64,000 nt of DNA. It comes from Glycomyces arizonensis DSM 44726 (lineage in GTDB: Bacteria; Actinomycetota; Actinomycetes; Mycobacteriales; Micromonosporaceae). A program made the position numbers and the translations under genes. Positions 1 through 8,274 of the stretch are shown here, in pieces; the stretch's first letter is position 1; every line of letters begins with the position of its first letter. The stretch spans positions 1 to 64,000 of the forward strand of contig NZ_AXWO01000014.1 in NCBI RefSeq assembly GCF_000482705.1, written 5' to 3'. Under the pieces are notes generated by a model that saw only the letters and a program-made list of their open reading frames with translations, made no database searches and was not told where the DNA came from.

Positions 1-13
1 CAGGAGCATCATT

Positions 14-972
14 CAGAACTCTGGTTGGTGGCCTCGTTTGGGTGAATATCTGCAGCTCAGTCAGGTGACGGACAGTAACGGCGGCCGTCCTGTGCGACGG
101 CTGAAGCATGGCAACGCAACAACTCCCGCGAGGACGACCGCCTCGCTTCCAGCATGTCACCGGTCTCGACGACGAGCAACTGTCGGATCTGGTCGCGGCC
201 GTGCACGCCGTGATCGGCCCCTGGCAAGCCCCGACCGGGCGGCGCAAGGCTCTGGGACTGTACATGGCGGTCGTGGTCGTCTTGTTCTACCTGCGCCGCA
301 ACAACTCCCAACAGGTGGAGGCCGAGCTGTTCGGCTGCTCCCAACCCACGATCTCGCGCTACCTCACCTGCCTAGAGCCGGTGATCGGCCGATGCCTCGA
401 ACAGGTGGAGGCCGAGGCCGCCCGCGACCGGGCGGGCTCGACGTTGATCGTCGACGGCTTCCTTGTCCCCACCGGCGAACGGGCGCATACGAAAGGCCTG
501 TTCTCGGGCAAGCGCCACGCGTGCGGGGTGAACGTCCAGGCGGTCGCTGACCTGCGCGGGCACCTGGTCGACTTCGGTGAGCCGATGCACGGGTCGATGC
601 ACGACGCCCGCGCTTTCGGCGAGTCGGGGATCGCGAAACGCTATGCGGCCCATGCCGAACCCGACGGCCCTGGATTGCTCGGTGACAAGGGCTATGTCGG
701 GTGCGGGATCATCACGCCGGTGAAGAAGCCCGACTACCGGCCGCTCACCCCCGCCGAGGGCTGGTACAACCGGCAGATCAACCGCCGCCGATCCGCTGGC
801 GAGCGGGCTATCGCCCACGCGGTGAACTGGAAGATCCTCGACACCGGCTACCGCCGGCCGCTGCGCCTGCTCGGCCGGACACTACGCTGCGTACTCGCCC
901 TGGAGATCTACCGACGCCAAGGCTTCAACCCTTTTGAATAGCGCTCCAGGACGCTCCTTTCAACGAGTTCTG
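14..972 (+). mobile_element. IS5-type insertion sequence
   Basis: The transposase gene is flanked by a short inverted repeat: CAGAACTC at 14-21 and GAGTTCTG at 965-972. This gives an element of about 0.96 kb, a usual size for a single-ORF IS5 member. The repeat is only 8 bases and I see no convincing target-site duplication, so the exact ends are uncertain; the left end could lie nearer base 1. The transposase frame is intact, so the element may still be active. It borders the AT-richer island that follows. Confidence 0.6.
108..941 (+). CDS. IS5-family DDE transposase
   Basis: Transposase of 277 residues that would cut and rejoin the ends of its own element. The N-terminal third has a helix-turn-helix with CSQPTISRYL at residues 77-86. 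The DDE_4-type catalytic domain follows. Candidate catalytic residues are D116 (LIVDGF), D193 (GDKGYVG) and E232 (GERAIAHAVNWK), in the spacing expected for the IS5/ISL2 group. There is no frameshift or internal stop. The start ATG has no strong ribosome-binding site, which is common in IS elements. Family assignment is firm; subgroup is not. Confidence 0.9.
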   Translation: MATQQLPRGRPPRFQHVTGLDDEQLSDLVAAVHAVIGPWQAPTGRRKALGLYMAVVVVLFYLRRNNSQQVEAELFGCSQPTISRYLTCLEPVIGRCLEQVEAEAARDRAGSTLIVDGFLVPTGERAHTKGLFSGKRHACGVNVQAVADLRGHLVDFGEPMHGSMHDARAFGESGIAKRYAAHAEPDGPGLLGDKGYVGCGIITPVKKPDYRPLTPAEGWYNRQINRRRSAGERAIAHAVNWKILDTGYRRPLRLLGRTLRCVLALEIYRRQGFNPFE

Positions 973-1071
973 GTGAAGCGGGCCGCCGCGCGTGTGGAAT
1001 CGGGACGGCGGCCCGCTGTGCAACACCCATCGTCACGAACCGTCTACCTGCCCCGCTAGCCCCAAGTGGGT

Positions 1072-1086
1072 ATCTCATGATGAGAT
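1072..1086. promoter_or_regulatory. Palindrome upstream of the XRE regulator
   Basis: Perfect inverted repeat with arms ATCTCAT and ATGAGAT around a single central G, ending 9 bases before the regulator start. Its position suggests an autoregulatory operator of the XRE protein encoded at 1096-1953. That link is inference. Confidence 0.5.
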
Positions 1087-1095
1087 GTAAAGTTG

Positions 1096-1953
1096 ATGGC
1101 TATGGACACACCGTTGTTCGTTCCCGTGGACCTTCCCGACGACCTCTGGGGTCGCGACACCATGCGGCAGGCGCTCGCGGCCAGAGACATGACCGCAGTC
1201 TTCCGCCTGGTCCAGCAATACGGCGGCCTGACCCAATCCCGCATCGGCATCGCCACCGGCCTCGGCCAGGGCCGAACCAACGAGATCTTCAACGGCAAAC
1301 GCAAGATCGCCAGCATCGAAGTCCTCGAACGCATCGCCGACGGCCTCGCCATGCCCGACCGCGCCCGCCATCTCCTCGGCCTCGCCCCCGCCATCGGCGA
1401 ACCCGAAGACTCCGAGGCTCAAGCCGCCCGCATCGGCATCACGAGAGTCTTCGCCTCCCAAGCCTCCGCCGCCAAGGAGATCCGCGACGCTGCCTGGCAA
1501 GCCGCCAAGGTCGATCTCCTCGCAGTCCGAGCCCTTGGCCTGATCGGCCTCAACGACTCCCTACTGCGCGAACCCCTGACCACCGAACGACCCCAGCCCG
1601 TGCGAGCCCGAGTCATCCTCCTCGACCCCGACAGCTCAGCCGCAGCCCACCGAGCCAAGGAGATCGGCGAGTCGGCAGAGTCCTTCACCGCTGGCATCCG
1701 CCTGTCCGTCGCCCGCCTCCGCGAGCTCATCGACCATCCATACCTCGACCTCCATGTTGCCCTATACTCGACCCTCCCCACCTGGCGAATCATCCGACTT
1801 GACAACCTCATCTACCTGTCGATGTTCAACAGCACCACCGAAGGTCACCAATCCAGCATCTACCGCCTCACCGCCGCGCAGTACAACATGCTCCACGTCG
1901 GATTCACCCGCCAGTTCGAAGACCTCTGGACCACCGCCGACCGCTTGATCTGA
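1096..1953 (+). CDS. XRE-family helix-turn-helix regulator
   Basis: DNA-binding protein of 285 residues. An N-terminal helix-turn-helix of XRE type lies at about residues 25-75 (LTQSRIGIATGLGQGRTNEI, then NGKRKIASIEVLERIADGLAM). The remaining 200 residues form a separate domain with LLDPDS and LPTWRIIRLDN, a pattern I know from actinobacterial regulators but cannot name; it is probably a sensor. ATG at 1096 is taken as start; ATG 1102 or TTG 1093 are possible, and none has a clear ribosome-binding site. A palindrome at 1072-1086 suggests self-control. The CYTH gene starts 13 bases downstream, so the two are probably one operon. Confidence 0.75.
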   Translation: MAMDTPLFVPVDLPDDLWGRDTMRQALAARDMTAVFRLVQQYGGLTQSRIGIATGLGQGRTNEIFNGKRKIASIEVLERIADGLAMPDRARHLLGLAPAIGEPEDSEAQAARIGITRVFASQASAAKEIRDAAWQAAKVDLLAVRALGLIGLNDSLLREPLTTERPQPVRARVILLDPDSSAAAHRAKEIGESAESFTAGIRLSVARLRELIDHPYLDLHVALYSTLPTWRIIRLDNLIYLSMFNSTTEGHQSSIYRLTAAQYNMLHVGFTRQFEDLWTTADRLI

Positions 1954-1966
1954 GAGGCTGATACCC

Positions 1967-2530
1967 GTGATCGAAGCCGAGCTGAAAGCCAGAGTCTGCG
2001 ACGTCGAAGCCGTCCAGCGTTGGCTCCGCGAGCGCGCCACCGAAGAACCTGCCACCTACTACGACACCTACTACGACTGGCCCGACCACCGCCTCGATAC
2101 GGACGGTCGCGAAATCCGCCTCCGCACCATCGAAACTGCGACTGGCGCCAGACACTTCCTGACCTACAAGCAACCTCCAGCCGACGCCAAAAGTGGTTCC
2201 AAGCCTGAACACGAAACAACCATTATCGACCGAGACCCAGTGGTGACTATGTTCCACGACCTGGGTCTAGTCGAGCTAGTAAGCCTTACGAAGTATTGCC
2301 AGAACTACAAATTCATCTACGACAACCGCCTCATACTAGCTACTCTCGTCAGCGTCCCTGAGCTAGATGGCACGTTCCTGGAAGTCGAAGTTGCCGCCGA
2401 ATCCGACAATTTCGAGGGCGCCCTCGCCGTAGTCCGAACGGTGATTGCCGAACTCGAACTCAGCAAGGAGCTAGATTTTACCGCCTACACAGACGGCGTG
2501 AGGAAGGCGCGCCTAGGCCGGGGAGACTGA
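1967..2530 (+). CDS. CYTH-domain protein (class IV adenylate cyclase / thiamine triphosphatase fold)
   Basis: Protein of 187 residues made of a single CYTH domain. The diagnostic ExExK motif is at the N-terminus (E3, E5, K7). Further charged strands fit the tunnel fold: EIRLR, LTYKQP, KPEHET, KYCQNYKF and FLEVEV. Family members hydrolyse or cyclise triphosphate substrates with Mg or Mn; the order of motifs, with VPELDGTFLEVEV near the end, is closest to CyaB-type proteins. The GTG start has GAGAGG about 10 bases upstream, overlapping the stop of the regulator. Base composition drops toward AT in its second half. Substrate cannot be told from sequence. Confidence 0.8.
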   Translation: MIEAELKARVCDVEAVQRWLRERATEEPATYYDTYYDWPDHRLDTDGREIRLRTIETATGARHFLTYKQPPADAKSGSKPEHETTIIDRDPVVTMFHDLGLVELVSLTKYCQNYKFIYDNRLILATLVSVPELDGTFLEVEVAAESDNFEGALAVVRTVIAELELSKELDFTAYTDGVRKARLGRGD

Positions 2531-2572
2531 TATGTAACCAATGGGCTGTATCGTAATCTCTCACGGTGGTCA

Positions 2573-3379
2573 GTGAAACCAAGAACGGGTACTGAAGTGG
2601 ATTGGATACGAAGCGCAAGAGTCCGAGCCGTCCGATGGGTGCTATTTCTGCTAGTGCTAATCATGATCGGAGCCGCCGCTTACTCTGGTTTGTTGCGAAC
2701 TTGTAGTGAGGCGGTTGCTGGCAATACGATTCGTGAAATATGTGGCCCAGTGACAATGGTTGATCCAAGAATCGCGTTGCCAATTCTCCTGGGAGCTATA
2801 CTGATCTTGCCCGATATGAGCGAGGTTGGCATTCTCGGTTTGTCCTTGAAGAAGCGGGTTGAGGAAGCCGAACGACAAGTGGCACAGTTCGAATTGCGAA
2901 TCCTGGAGCAAGAGCTACGAATCACTTCAGCAAGCCAATCTGCAGCATCTGCTCAAGTAAACTTCGGTGGTGATCTGATGTTTACTCAAGATGCGGTGGA
3001 AAGGTCTCGAAATGGTGTTTCTGAAAAGCGTAGAAAGTTTCTCTCAGGTGAGGATAGCGGTCCTGATTGGGATCCTTCTCCGCAACCCAATATGGAACTT
3101 GTTTGGCAGCTACTTTCGAACTGGGAGTTCTTGAGCGAGGCACTTGGGCTCGCGGGTTATAGGAGAGCTTTTGTCAATGGAGCTCAATCAAAATACAAGA
3201 ACTATGTTAGTCGGTTCAGAAGTCAGTTTGAGGAGGAACTTAGGATAGTTCAAACCGCTAGAAATACCGTTGCTCATGCTCGTCACATTCCTGATGAAGA
3301 GCTTGAAGAGGCCGTCTATTTGTCCCGTGAACTGATGGAAACGCACAAAGAAGGAATTGCTCAAGATCGGCAATTCTGA
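2573..3379 (+). CDS. Two-helix membrane protein with coiled coil and HEPN-like motif
   Basis: Protein of 268 residues, not a family I recognise overall. Residues about 20-42 and 66-90 are hydrophobic membrane segments, separated by a short loop with three cysteines. A charged coiled coil follows (about 92-120). The soluble C-terminal part (170-260) is helical and contains R230-N231-T-V-A-H235, the R-N-x-x-x-H signature of HEPN ribonucleases. The start is GTG 2573; no strong ribosome-binding site is seen. The gene is clearly AT-richer than the rest of the window, a sign of transfer, and lies 42 bases after the CYTH gene on the same strand. A membrane-anchored HEPN effector is inference. Confidence 0.6.
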   Translation: MKPRTGTEVDWIRSARVRAVRWVLFLLVLIMIGAAAYSGLLRTCSEAVAGNTIREICGPVTMVDPRIALPILLGAILILPDMSEVGILGLSLKKRVEEAERQVAQFELRILEQELRITSASQSAASAQVNFGGDLMFTQDAVERSRNGVSEKRRKFLSGEDSGPDWDPSPQPNMELVWQLLSNWEFLSEALGLAGYRRAFVNGAQSKYKNYVSRFRSQFEEELRIVQTARNTVAHARHIPDEELEEAVYLSRELMETHKEGIAQDRQF

Positions 3380-3387
3380 CCGTCCTA

Positions 3388-4833
3388 TTAAGGAAAAGCG
3401 GGCAAAACTCTACTGTATCGACATAACCTTCGCTCAAATACAAATCTGCCATCGGCATTTATATGAACCTTATTTGCAATCATTTCCTGAGAAATCTGGC
3501 TTATAAGATGTGAGTTGAAGTATGTGTCGGTCGCCTCGGCTTCAAGCAATAGAATTCGTGTCAGATAGATCCTCGATATGGCAAGCGTCAGATGTCCTGC
3601 AAAAAAGATAAAGGCGGGATCTGGAAACCCTCCTCTATCTGAGTGTTTCAACGTGTTATAGTTATCGGCAAGTGCGGATGCGATGCCTGATTCAGAGTAT
3701 GCAATTGATCGGGTATCCACTTTGGTTGCCTTAATTGACCGATAGAAGTATGTGGCCGTCGTTGGTCTCTTCTTCCCGCGTTTGCTGTACGTCTCTTCTT
3801 CGCCGTCATATTTGGGAAGCCGTTGTCCGATAGCCTCTATGCTCATGGAAGCATTGATCATGAGATTTTCGTTGAGGGTACCTGGTCGCAGAAGCAAGCT
3901 TGCGACCGGAAAGATGATTCTATGCCATTCTTCGTAATACTTGGCCCATCGTGAAAGTCTAAATGAAGTGATCTCATCGGCAGTTAGAAGCGGATCGTAG
4001 AATCGTTCCTTGGGGGGTATGGGACTCTTGTGTTCGCGAACCGTTGTGCGCTCTAGCACTGAATGATACTCTGCGCCAATTACATCCTTCGTCCAGGTTC
4101 GAGCCGGGAACATTCTGTCTCGAATTTGATGCGCGCGGAAGAAGACACTAGCTCCATGAATCAGGGCGTGCAAATCTCGAAACTTTCGATGCTCGGCCAA
4201 ATGTACAGATATAGGTCGAGGGCTTCGAGTCTTGCTAAGTAGTACTACGGGGTCATCGAGATGAATCCCTGGGTTCGATTCTCCAACCTTGTTTCCCGGG
4301 TGAGTTATAAGACTCATTCTTGTCGCTCCCTGGCACCAGACATGTCCGTTCTTGCTCTCAACAATGTAGTTCGCCCGCATCTTCTTATGGCCGTATTCAT
4401 CCTTGTGCCAATCGGGCCAGAATTCTACCGAAGAGAGATCAGACCACACGTTAAGGCCGTCAATGTGTGAAATGAAGGTTGAAACTTCCAACGGATTCAC
4501 AATATTGAGTGGTGTTTCGCCTATCACTGCTTCGTTTGCTCGGAGTTTTGCTATGGCTACGTTGCCGGACTTATATTCGATGTACGCGCATCCATAGAGA
4601 GATGCTACGAAATCCTCACCATAAAAGATTAGATTCGAAGGAAGCTGGTGCTGTTGCATACGGTCCATCTGAGCGAACGGATCGGAAGATTTTTCGAGCA
4701 GATGTGGCATTTCTGCCGTGACTCCATAATCTTCGTCTAGCCAGAGTGCTCCAGCTCCAATTGGTTTTGAGCTGGTTGCAGGGTCAACGAATATGCCGAT
4801 TATCTTTTCGCCTGAGACGAGAGTTTTGCCCAT
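3388..4833 (-). CDS. Large HEPN-like protein, ApeA-like layout
   Basis: Protein of 481 residues with ATG at 4833 preceded by GGAG at a good distance; an upstream in-frame GTG at 4923 is less likely. The N-terminal region (GKTLVSGEKIIGIFVDP, then IGAGALWLDEDYGVTAEM) resembles the beta-rich N-terminal domain of ApeA-type anti-phage proteins. The C-terminal 170 residues are helical and contain YNTLKH at 392-397, where HEPN enzymes have RNxxxH. The catalytic arginine is therefore replaced by tyrosine while N and H remain. It is AT-rich and convergent with the membrane HEPN gene, 8 bases away. The ApeA comparison is from memory of the family pattern. Confidence 0.5.
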   Translation of the reverse strand: MGKTLVSGEKIIGIFVDPATSSKPIGAGALWLDEDYGVTAEMPHLLEKSSDPFAQMDRMQQHQLPSNLIFYGEDFVASLYGCAYIEYKSGNVAIAKLRANEAVIGETPLNIVNPLEVSTFISHIDGLNVWSDLSSVEFWPDWHKDEYGHKKMRANYIVESKNGHVWCQGATRMSLITHPGNKVGESNPGIHLDDPVVLLSKTRSPRPISVHLAEHRKFRDLHALIHGASVFFRAHQIRDRMFPARTWTKDVIGAEYHSVLERTTVREHKSPIPPKERFYDPLLTADEITSFRLSRWAKYYEEWHRIIFPVASLLLRPGTLNENLMINASMSIEAIGQRLPKYDGEEETYSKRGKKRPTTATYFYRSIKATKVDTRSIAYSESGIASALADNYNTLKHSDRGGFPDPAFIFFAGHLTLAISRIYLTRILLLEAEATDTYFNSHLISQISQEMIANKVHINADGRFVFERRLCRYSRVLPAFP

Positions 4834-5008
4834 ATCATCTCCGTATTGCTGGGTCTGGACATTCGATCGCCTTGGTGCATCGCCGCTGGCGGTTGTTTCC
4901 TGCCCTGGTACTGCGTCTAGCACTCAACTGTTCCGGTATGAACTTCTTCTAACTTTCGATGATTACTAAGGGTGTGCTGCGCCCGCCTGGCGGTGTCTCT
5001 AGGTTCGA

Positions 5009-5503
5009 TTAGTTGGAAGTCCACTGCTTACCAAGGTAGGGCAAGTTCTCGTAGGACCACAAGAAAAGCTTCATTGAAATCTGACGAAACTCCTCTGAAA
5101 GCTCCCAGAGTTCTGACACCTCAAACGGATCTGACTGGATTGAAGATCTCCATGGACTTGCGAGGCGCGCAAACTGCGGTCCCTCCCTTTTGCCTGCTTG
5201 GATCGGTTGTACCGCAACAACGTCGTGAATCAGGCGATTTCTCTTGTTTCTGAGCGTGTCGACTTTATCCAGGAGTGCAAGAGCTTCTGCCCTCTGAGGG
5301 TCCAAGTCTTCACGCTTCTGCAAGAGGCCCTTGCAGCGTTGGATAAGGGGACCCATAGGCCCAGGCTTCCCCAGAACACGCGCATCATGAGACTCCACCA
5401 GGCCGACCAGCAGGCCTTCCAGTAGAAGTTCAGCTTTCGCGGACTCAGGGGTCGCGTCGCCGATGGCGAGTCTCAGTTCCGCCAGGTGGTTCGCCATGTT
5501 CAT
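5009..5503 (-). CDS. Small HEPN-like protein
   Basis: All-helical protein of 164 residues. It contains R88-N89-R-L-I-H93 followed by D, a textbook RX4-6H HEPN motif, inside a helical context (LDKVDTLRNKRNRLIHD). The ATG start has GAGGTG about 5 bases upstream. It is oriented like the larger HEPN-like gene downstream, with 175 bases between them. Small solitary HEPN proteins often act as toxins or as RNA-cleaving subunits; no antitoxin-like partner is obvious beside it. Function is not known; the motif is seen directly. Confidence 0.6.
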   Translation of the reverse strand: MNMANHLAELRLAIGDATPESAKAELLLEGLLVGLVESHDARVLGKPGPMGPLIQRCKGLLQKREDLDPQRAEALALLDKVDTLRNKRNRLIHDVVAVQPIQAGKREGPQFARLASPWRSSIQSDPFEVSELWELSEEFRQISMKLFLWSYENLPYLGKQWTSN

Positions 5504-5838
5504 GTCACACCTCGGGTCCGATTGACAGTGCGTAGGGTTCAGCCTACTTGTCTCCCACGGCAGATGGAATACGGAATCTCTACCATGGCTTGTCGGGAAA
5601 CCTGGAGTAACCCGAAGTACTCGATCCCTATGTGAGACCTGCGAACGCTCTGGTTTCCGCTCCGACGCGGGTGCCCGTGGCCGGGTTTGGCCCCGCCACC
5701 TACTATTCTAGTGGAATGTTCCGGCTACGACCCCTCTGGGGGCTGTCCCATTACGATCAAGCGGCCTGCCAAGAGTACAAGCAGGGCCGTGACCTGGGGT
5801 GATGGGTTCAGGTAGGCGATCGCTAGGTGCACAGAACA
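5504..5838. other. Gap between HEPN gene and terminator
   Basis: No convincing gene. The part nearest 5503 should hold the promoter of the small HEPN gene. The rest (about 5640-5838) looks like the decayed outer part of the IS701-type element. Confidence 0.4.
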
Positions 5839-5864
5839 AAGGCCCTGGTCACAGGGCCTTTTTT
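5839..5864 (+). terminator. Rho-independent terminator
   Basis: Nine-base perfect stem (AAGGCCCTG / CAGGGCCTT) with a 4-base loop and a run of six T on the plus strand. The minus strand also ends in a T-rich run, so it could work both ways. No plus-strand gene is visible upstream, so it may be a leftover from the ancestral locus. Confidence 0.8.
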
Positions 5865-5869
5865 CGTGT

Positions 5870-6914
5870 CTTATGGCGAGGTCACGCGGCCTTTCGTGGG
5901 GCTGCCGTGAGGGCCTTGGGGAGCCAATAGGGGAGCCATTGGTCGCTGGTTTTGGAGCCGTTTCCGAAACCGCCCTTCGGATCGGGTCATCCTGGGGCAT
6001 GGTGGGGCGTTGCGGGGCCGTCGTGGTCCCAGGGCGTTGGGGAAGCTCCCAGGTCGCGGAGGCGAACTCGGTGACGGCCCTCGCGCAGGTGAAGCGCACC
6101 CTGGGCCCGAAGTCGAGGGTGAAGTTCTTGGGCACGCGCAGCACGTAGGCCTGGCCGATCCGCTCGGCCCAGGCGCGCAGGATCGGGCAGTTGCCGTAAA
6201 CCTCGTCACCGCAGATGAGATCGAACCAGGCGCCGTCGCGCAAGGCCTGGGCCAGCAGGTCGATCGCGATCCGGCCCTTGGTGCGGGCCCGGCGCATCGA
6301 TGCGGGCAAGCCCATCAGTCGCCGCAGTCGCTGGTCGGCCGGCTGGAAGGCCGGGACCCACAACCGGTGCGCGATGAGCGCATGCCCGACCTGCTCGACC
6401 ACGAAGGCCAGATGGACGGTGTTGATGCCGTTGGCGTTGCCGTCAGCGCAGCCCATGTGCTGGCGTTGCACCCGGCGGTCGAGGCGCCCTTCTTGACCTG
6501 CCCGGTCTCATCGAGCACCCCGATCCTGAGCCGCCCGGCCGGGGTGATCTCACCGAGTCGGTCGAGGGCGAATCTTCTGATCAGGCTCATCGCCTGGTCG
6601 CCGTCCCAGGTCGCGCGGGAGAGCAGCCGCTGCACGGTCTCGGGCGTGCGGTCCCCGATCCATTCACTGACGGCCCATCCGTTGCGTTTACCGAGGTCAG
6701 ACATCAACGCCCGCACATACTGGCCGGCCTTTCGGCGTGGCTCGATCCGAGCGAAACACACCGCGAGTTGTGCCATGAGCGACCGCAACGCCGCCTCGCA
6801 GGACCGGGCCGCTACCGTAGAATCCGCAGCCGCTTGTCGCTTTTGTTGTCTCACAGCACGAAAGACGCCGAGCGGCTGCTCCACGTTGCAGCCAGGTCGC
6901 ATCAACCACGACAC
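5870..6914 (-). pseudogene. IS701-type transposase, frameshifted
   Basis: Remnant of a DDE-superfamily endonuclease transposase. The N-terminal half reads in one frame from 6914 down to about 6480 (YVRALMSDLGKRNGW, then IGVLDETGQVKKG). The text continues in another frame from about 6475 (MQRQHMGCADGNANGIN, HLAFVVEQVGHALI, GDEVYGNCPILRAW). The break falls between DETG and QRQ, where intact members read through. The C-terminal part after about 6060 no longer resembles the family, so it is also damaged there. The product would be inactive. It marks the right side of the HEPN island. Confidence 0.75.
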
Positions 6915-6982
6915 GAAACCCCGGCATCACCACAGGTCACCTACCGAATGGCCGCTGTAGTACCAGGGTGTCGCTGGTCGGG

Positions 6983-7807
6983 TTAGAACCGGTAGCGGAG
7001 TATTCGGGTTCCTTGCCGGGACAGTCGGGTGCTCAGTCCCATGGCTCGGGTGAGGGCGCGCAGTGGCTGCGGAAAGTCGGCGACCTCGGTGGCGCGGGTC
7101 AGCAGCAGTTCCTCGGCCAAGGTCAACCCGGCCTCCCAGGTCTCGGGCTCGTGCGGGTCGTCGAAGCCTTGGGCCGCGGCGATGCCGATCGTCTTGATGA
7201 CGGGATGGTACTTCATCGCCCAGGCCGCGAACCTGGTGTAGCCGTTGAGGACGAGCTCGCCGGCGGTGAAGTGCGCGGTCAGCGCCCAGACCATCCGCTG
7301 GAAGGAATCGCCGGGCATGAACGGCAGCAGGCCTTCGGCAACGATGATCACGGGGCGTTCCGCGGGTAGCTCCGTGTGCCAGCCGGTCTCGGTGAGGTCG
7401 GCGCCGATGTGCGCGGATCGGGACGGCTGCAGTCGTTCGCGGATCGCGATGATCTCGGGAAAGTCGACGTCGTACCAGTCGACGCCGGGCGGCGGGTCGC
7501 AGCGGAGGACACGGGTGTCGAGGCCGCAGCCGAGATCCAACACGACGGCGTTCGGGTGGTCGGCGGTGAAGCTCTTGACGGCTTCGTCGATGCGCTTGGC
7601 ACGCAATGCGGTACCGCACACGAGGCTGGGCTTGACGTCGAGCCTGGCGAAGTCGTATTCGATACGGTCAGCCAGGTCGGCGGACCGAGTGTCGCCGAGG
7701 ATGGAGCGGTCTCGCCGACTGTCTAGCGCCCTGGCGTAGAGGGTGAGCAGCAGGGTCTCCTGGATCGGGTCGAGGTCGAGGCGTTCTTGTTGCATATGGG
7801 TCCTCAT
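6983..7807 (-). CDS. Class I SAM-dependent methyltransferase, leucine carboxyl methyltransferase-like
   Basis: Protein of 274 residues. SAM motif I is VVLDLGCGLDTR at about 88-99, followed by DWYDVDFPEII (acidic residue for the ribose) and PVIIVAEGLLPFM, all typical of the PPM1/LCM-like family that methylates carboxyl or hydroxyl groups of small molecules. The start overlaps the stop of the regulator gene by ATGA, so the two are translationally coupled; an internal ATG at 7795 is possible. It is the last gene of the hydrolase-regulator-methyltransferase operon. Substrate unknown; the context suggests modification or detoxification of a small ester. Confidence 0.8.
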   Translation of the reverse strand: MRTHMQQERLDLDPIQETLLLTLYARALDSRRDRSILGDTRSADLADRIEYDFARLDVKPSLVCGTALRAKRIDEAVKSFTADHPNAVVLDLGCGLDTRVLRCDPPPGVDWYDVDFPEIIAIRERLQPSRSAHIGADLTETGWHTELPAERPVIIVAEGLLPFMPGDSFQRMVWALTAHFTAGELVLNGYTRFAAWAMKYHPVIKTIGIAAAQGFDDPHEPETWEAGLTLAEELLLTRATEVADFPQPLRALTRAMGLSTRLSRQGTRILRYRF

Positions 7808-8274
7808 GGTCCGAGCGGGTGGTCGTTGGCGATGTTGCGCAGCCAGGTCAGGGATCGTTGCGCGTTGTGGATGCGCTCGGCGCCGGGGCCGTCTGCGCCA
7901 GTGAGCATGAGGCCCCGCTCGGCGATCGCGTCGAACCGGCCGAGGCTGTCGAGTTTGCGCTGGATCACCTTCTGCCAGGCGTCGTCCTCGATCCGGAAGT
8001 AGGCGGTGCGGTCGCCGGGGACGCGGACTTTGCGGACAAGGCCGACGGCGGTGAGGAAACGCATGTTCGAGGTCAGGGAGGCGCGGCTGGCCTGGATGAC
8101 GTCGGCGATCTCGCCCGCCGAGCGCTCAGGCGGATCGCAGATCATCAGCAGCCCGAGGATGCGCCCAGTGATGGGCGGCAGCCCCCACTCCTCCACGCAG
8201 AACGCTGCCACGCCCTCCACCCAAGCCATGACCTCGTCCCGGTCGGGTGCATTGTTGCCAGCTCGGCTAGTCAT
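7804..8274 (-). CDS. GbsR/MarR-family transcriptional regulator
   Basis: Winged helix-turn-helix protein of 156 residues. GRILGLLMICDPPERSAGEI begins the DNA-binding domain, and IQASRASLTSNMRFLTAVGL is the recognition region, as in GbsR-type regulators. ATG 8274 is chosen because it lies within the last codons of the upstream hydrolase (ATGACTAG overlap); an extension upstream would only be antisense-like arginine-rich sequence. Likely represses its own operon by binding the inverted repeat at 9249-9282 (inference from position). Confidence 0.8.
   Translation of the reverse strand: MTSRAGNNAPDRDEVMAWVEGVAAFCVEEWGLPPITGRILGLLMICDPPERSAGEIADVIQASRASLTSNMRFLTAVGLVRKVRVPGDRTAYFRIEDDAWQKVIQRKLDSLGRFDAIAERGLMLTGADGPGAERIHNAQRSLTWLRNIANDHPLGP

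Noticed and set aside
5640-5870. Possible tRNA or attachment site before the terminator at 5839
   Set aside because: I could not fold a cloverleaf or find a CCA-type acceptor stem; only the terminator is clear.
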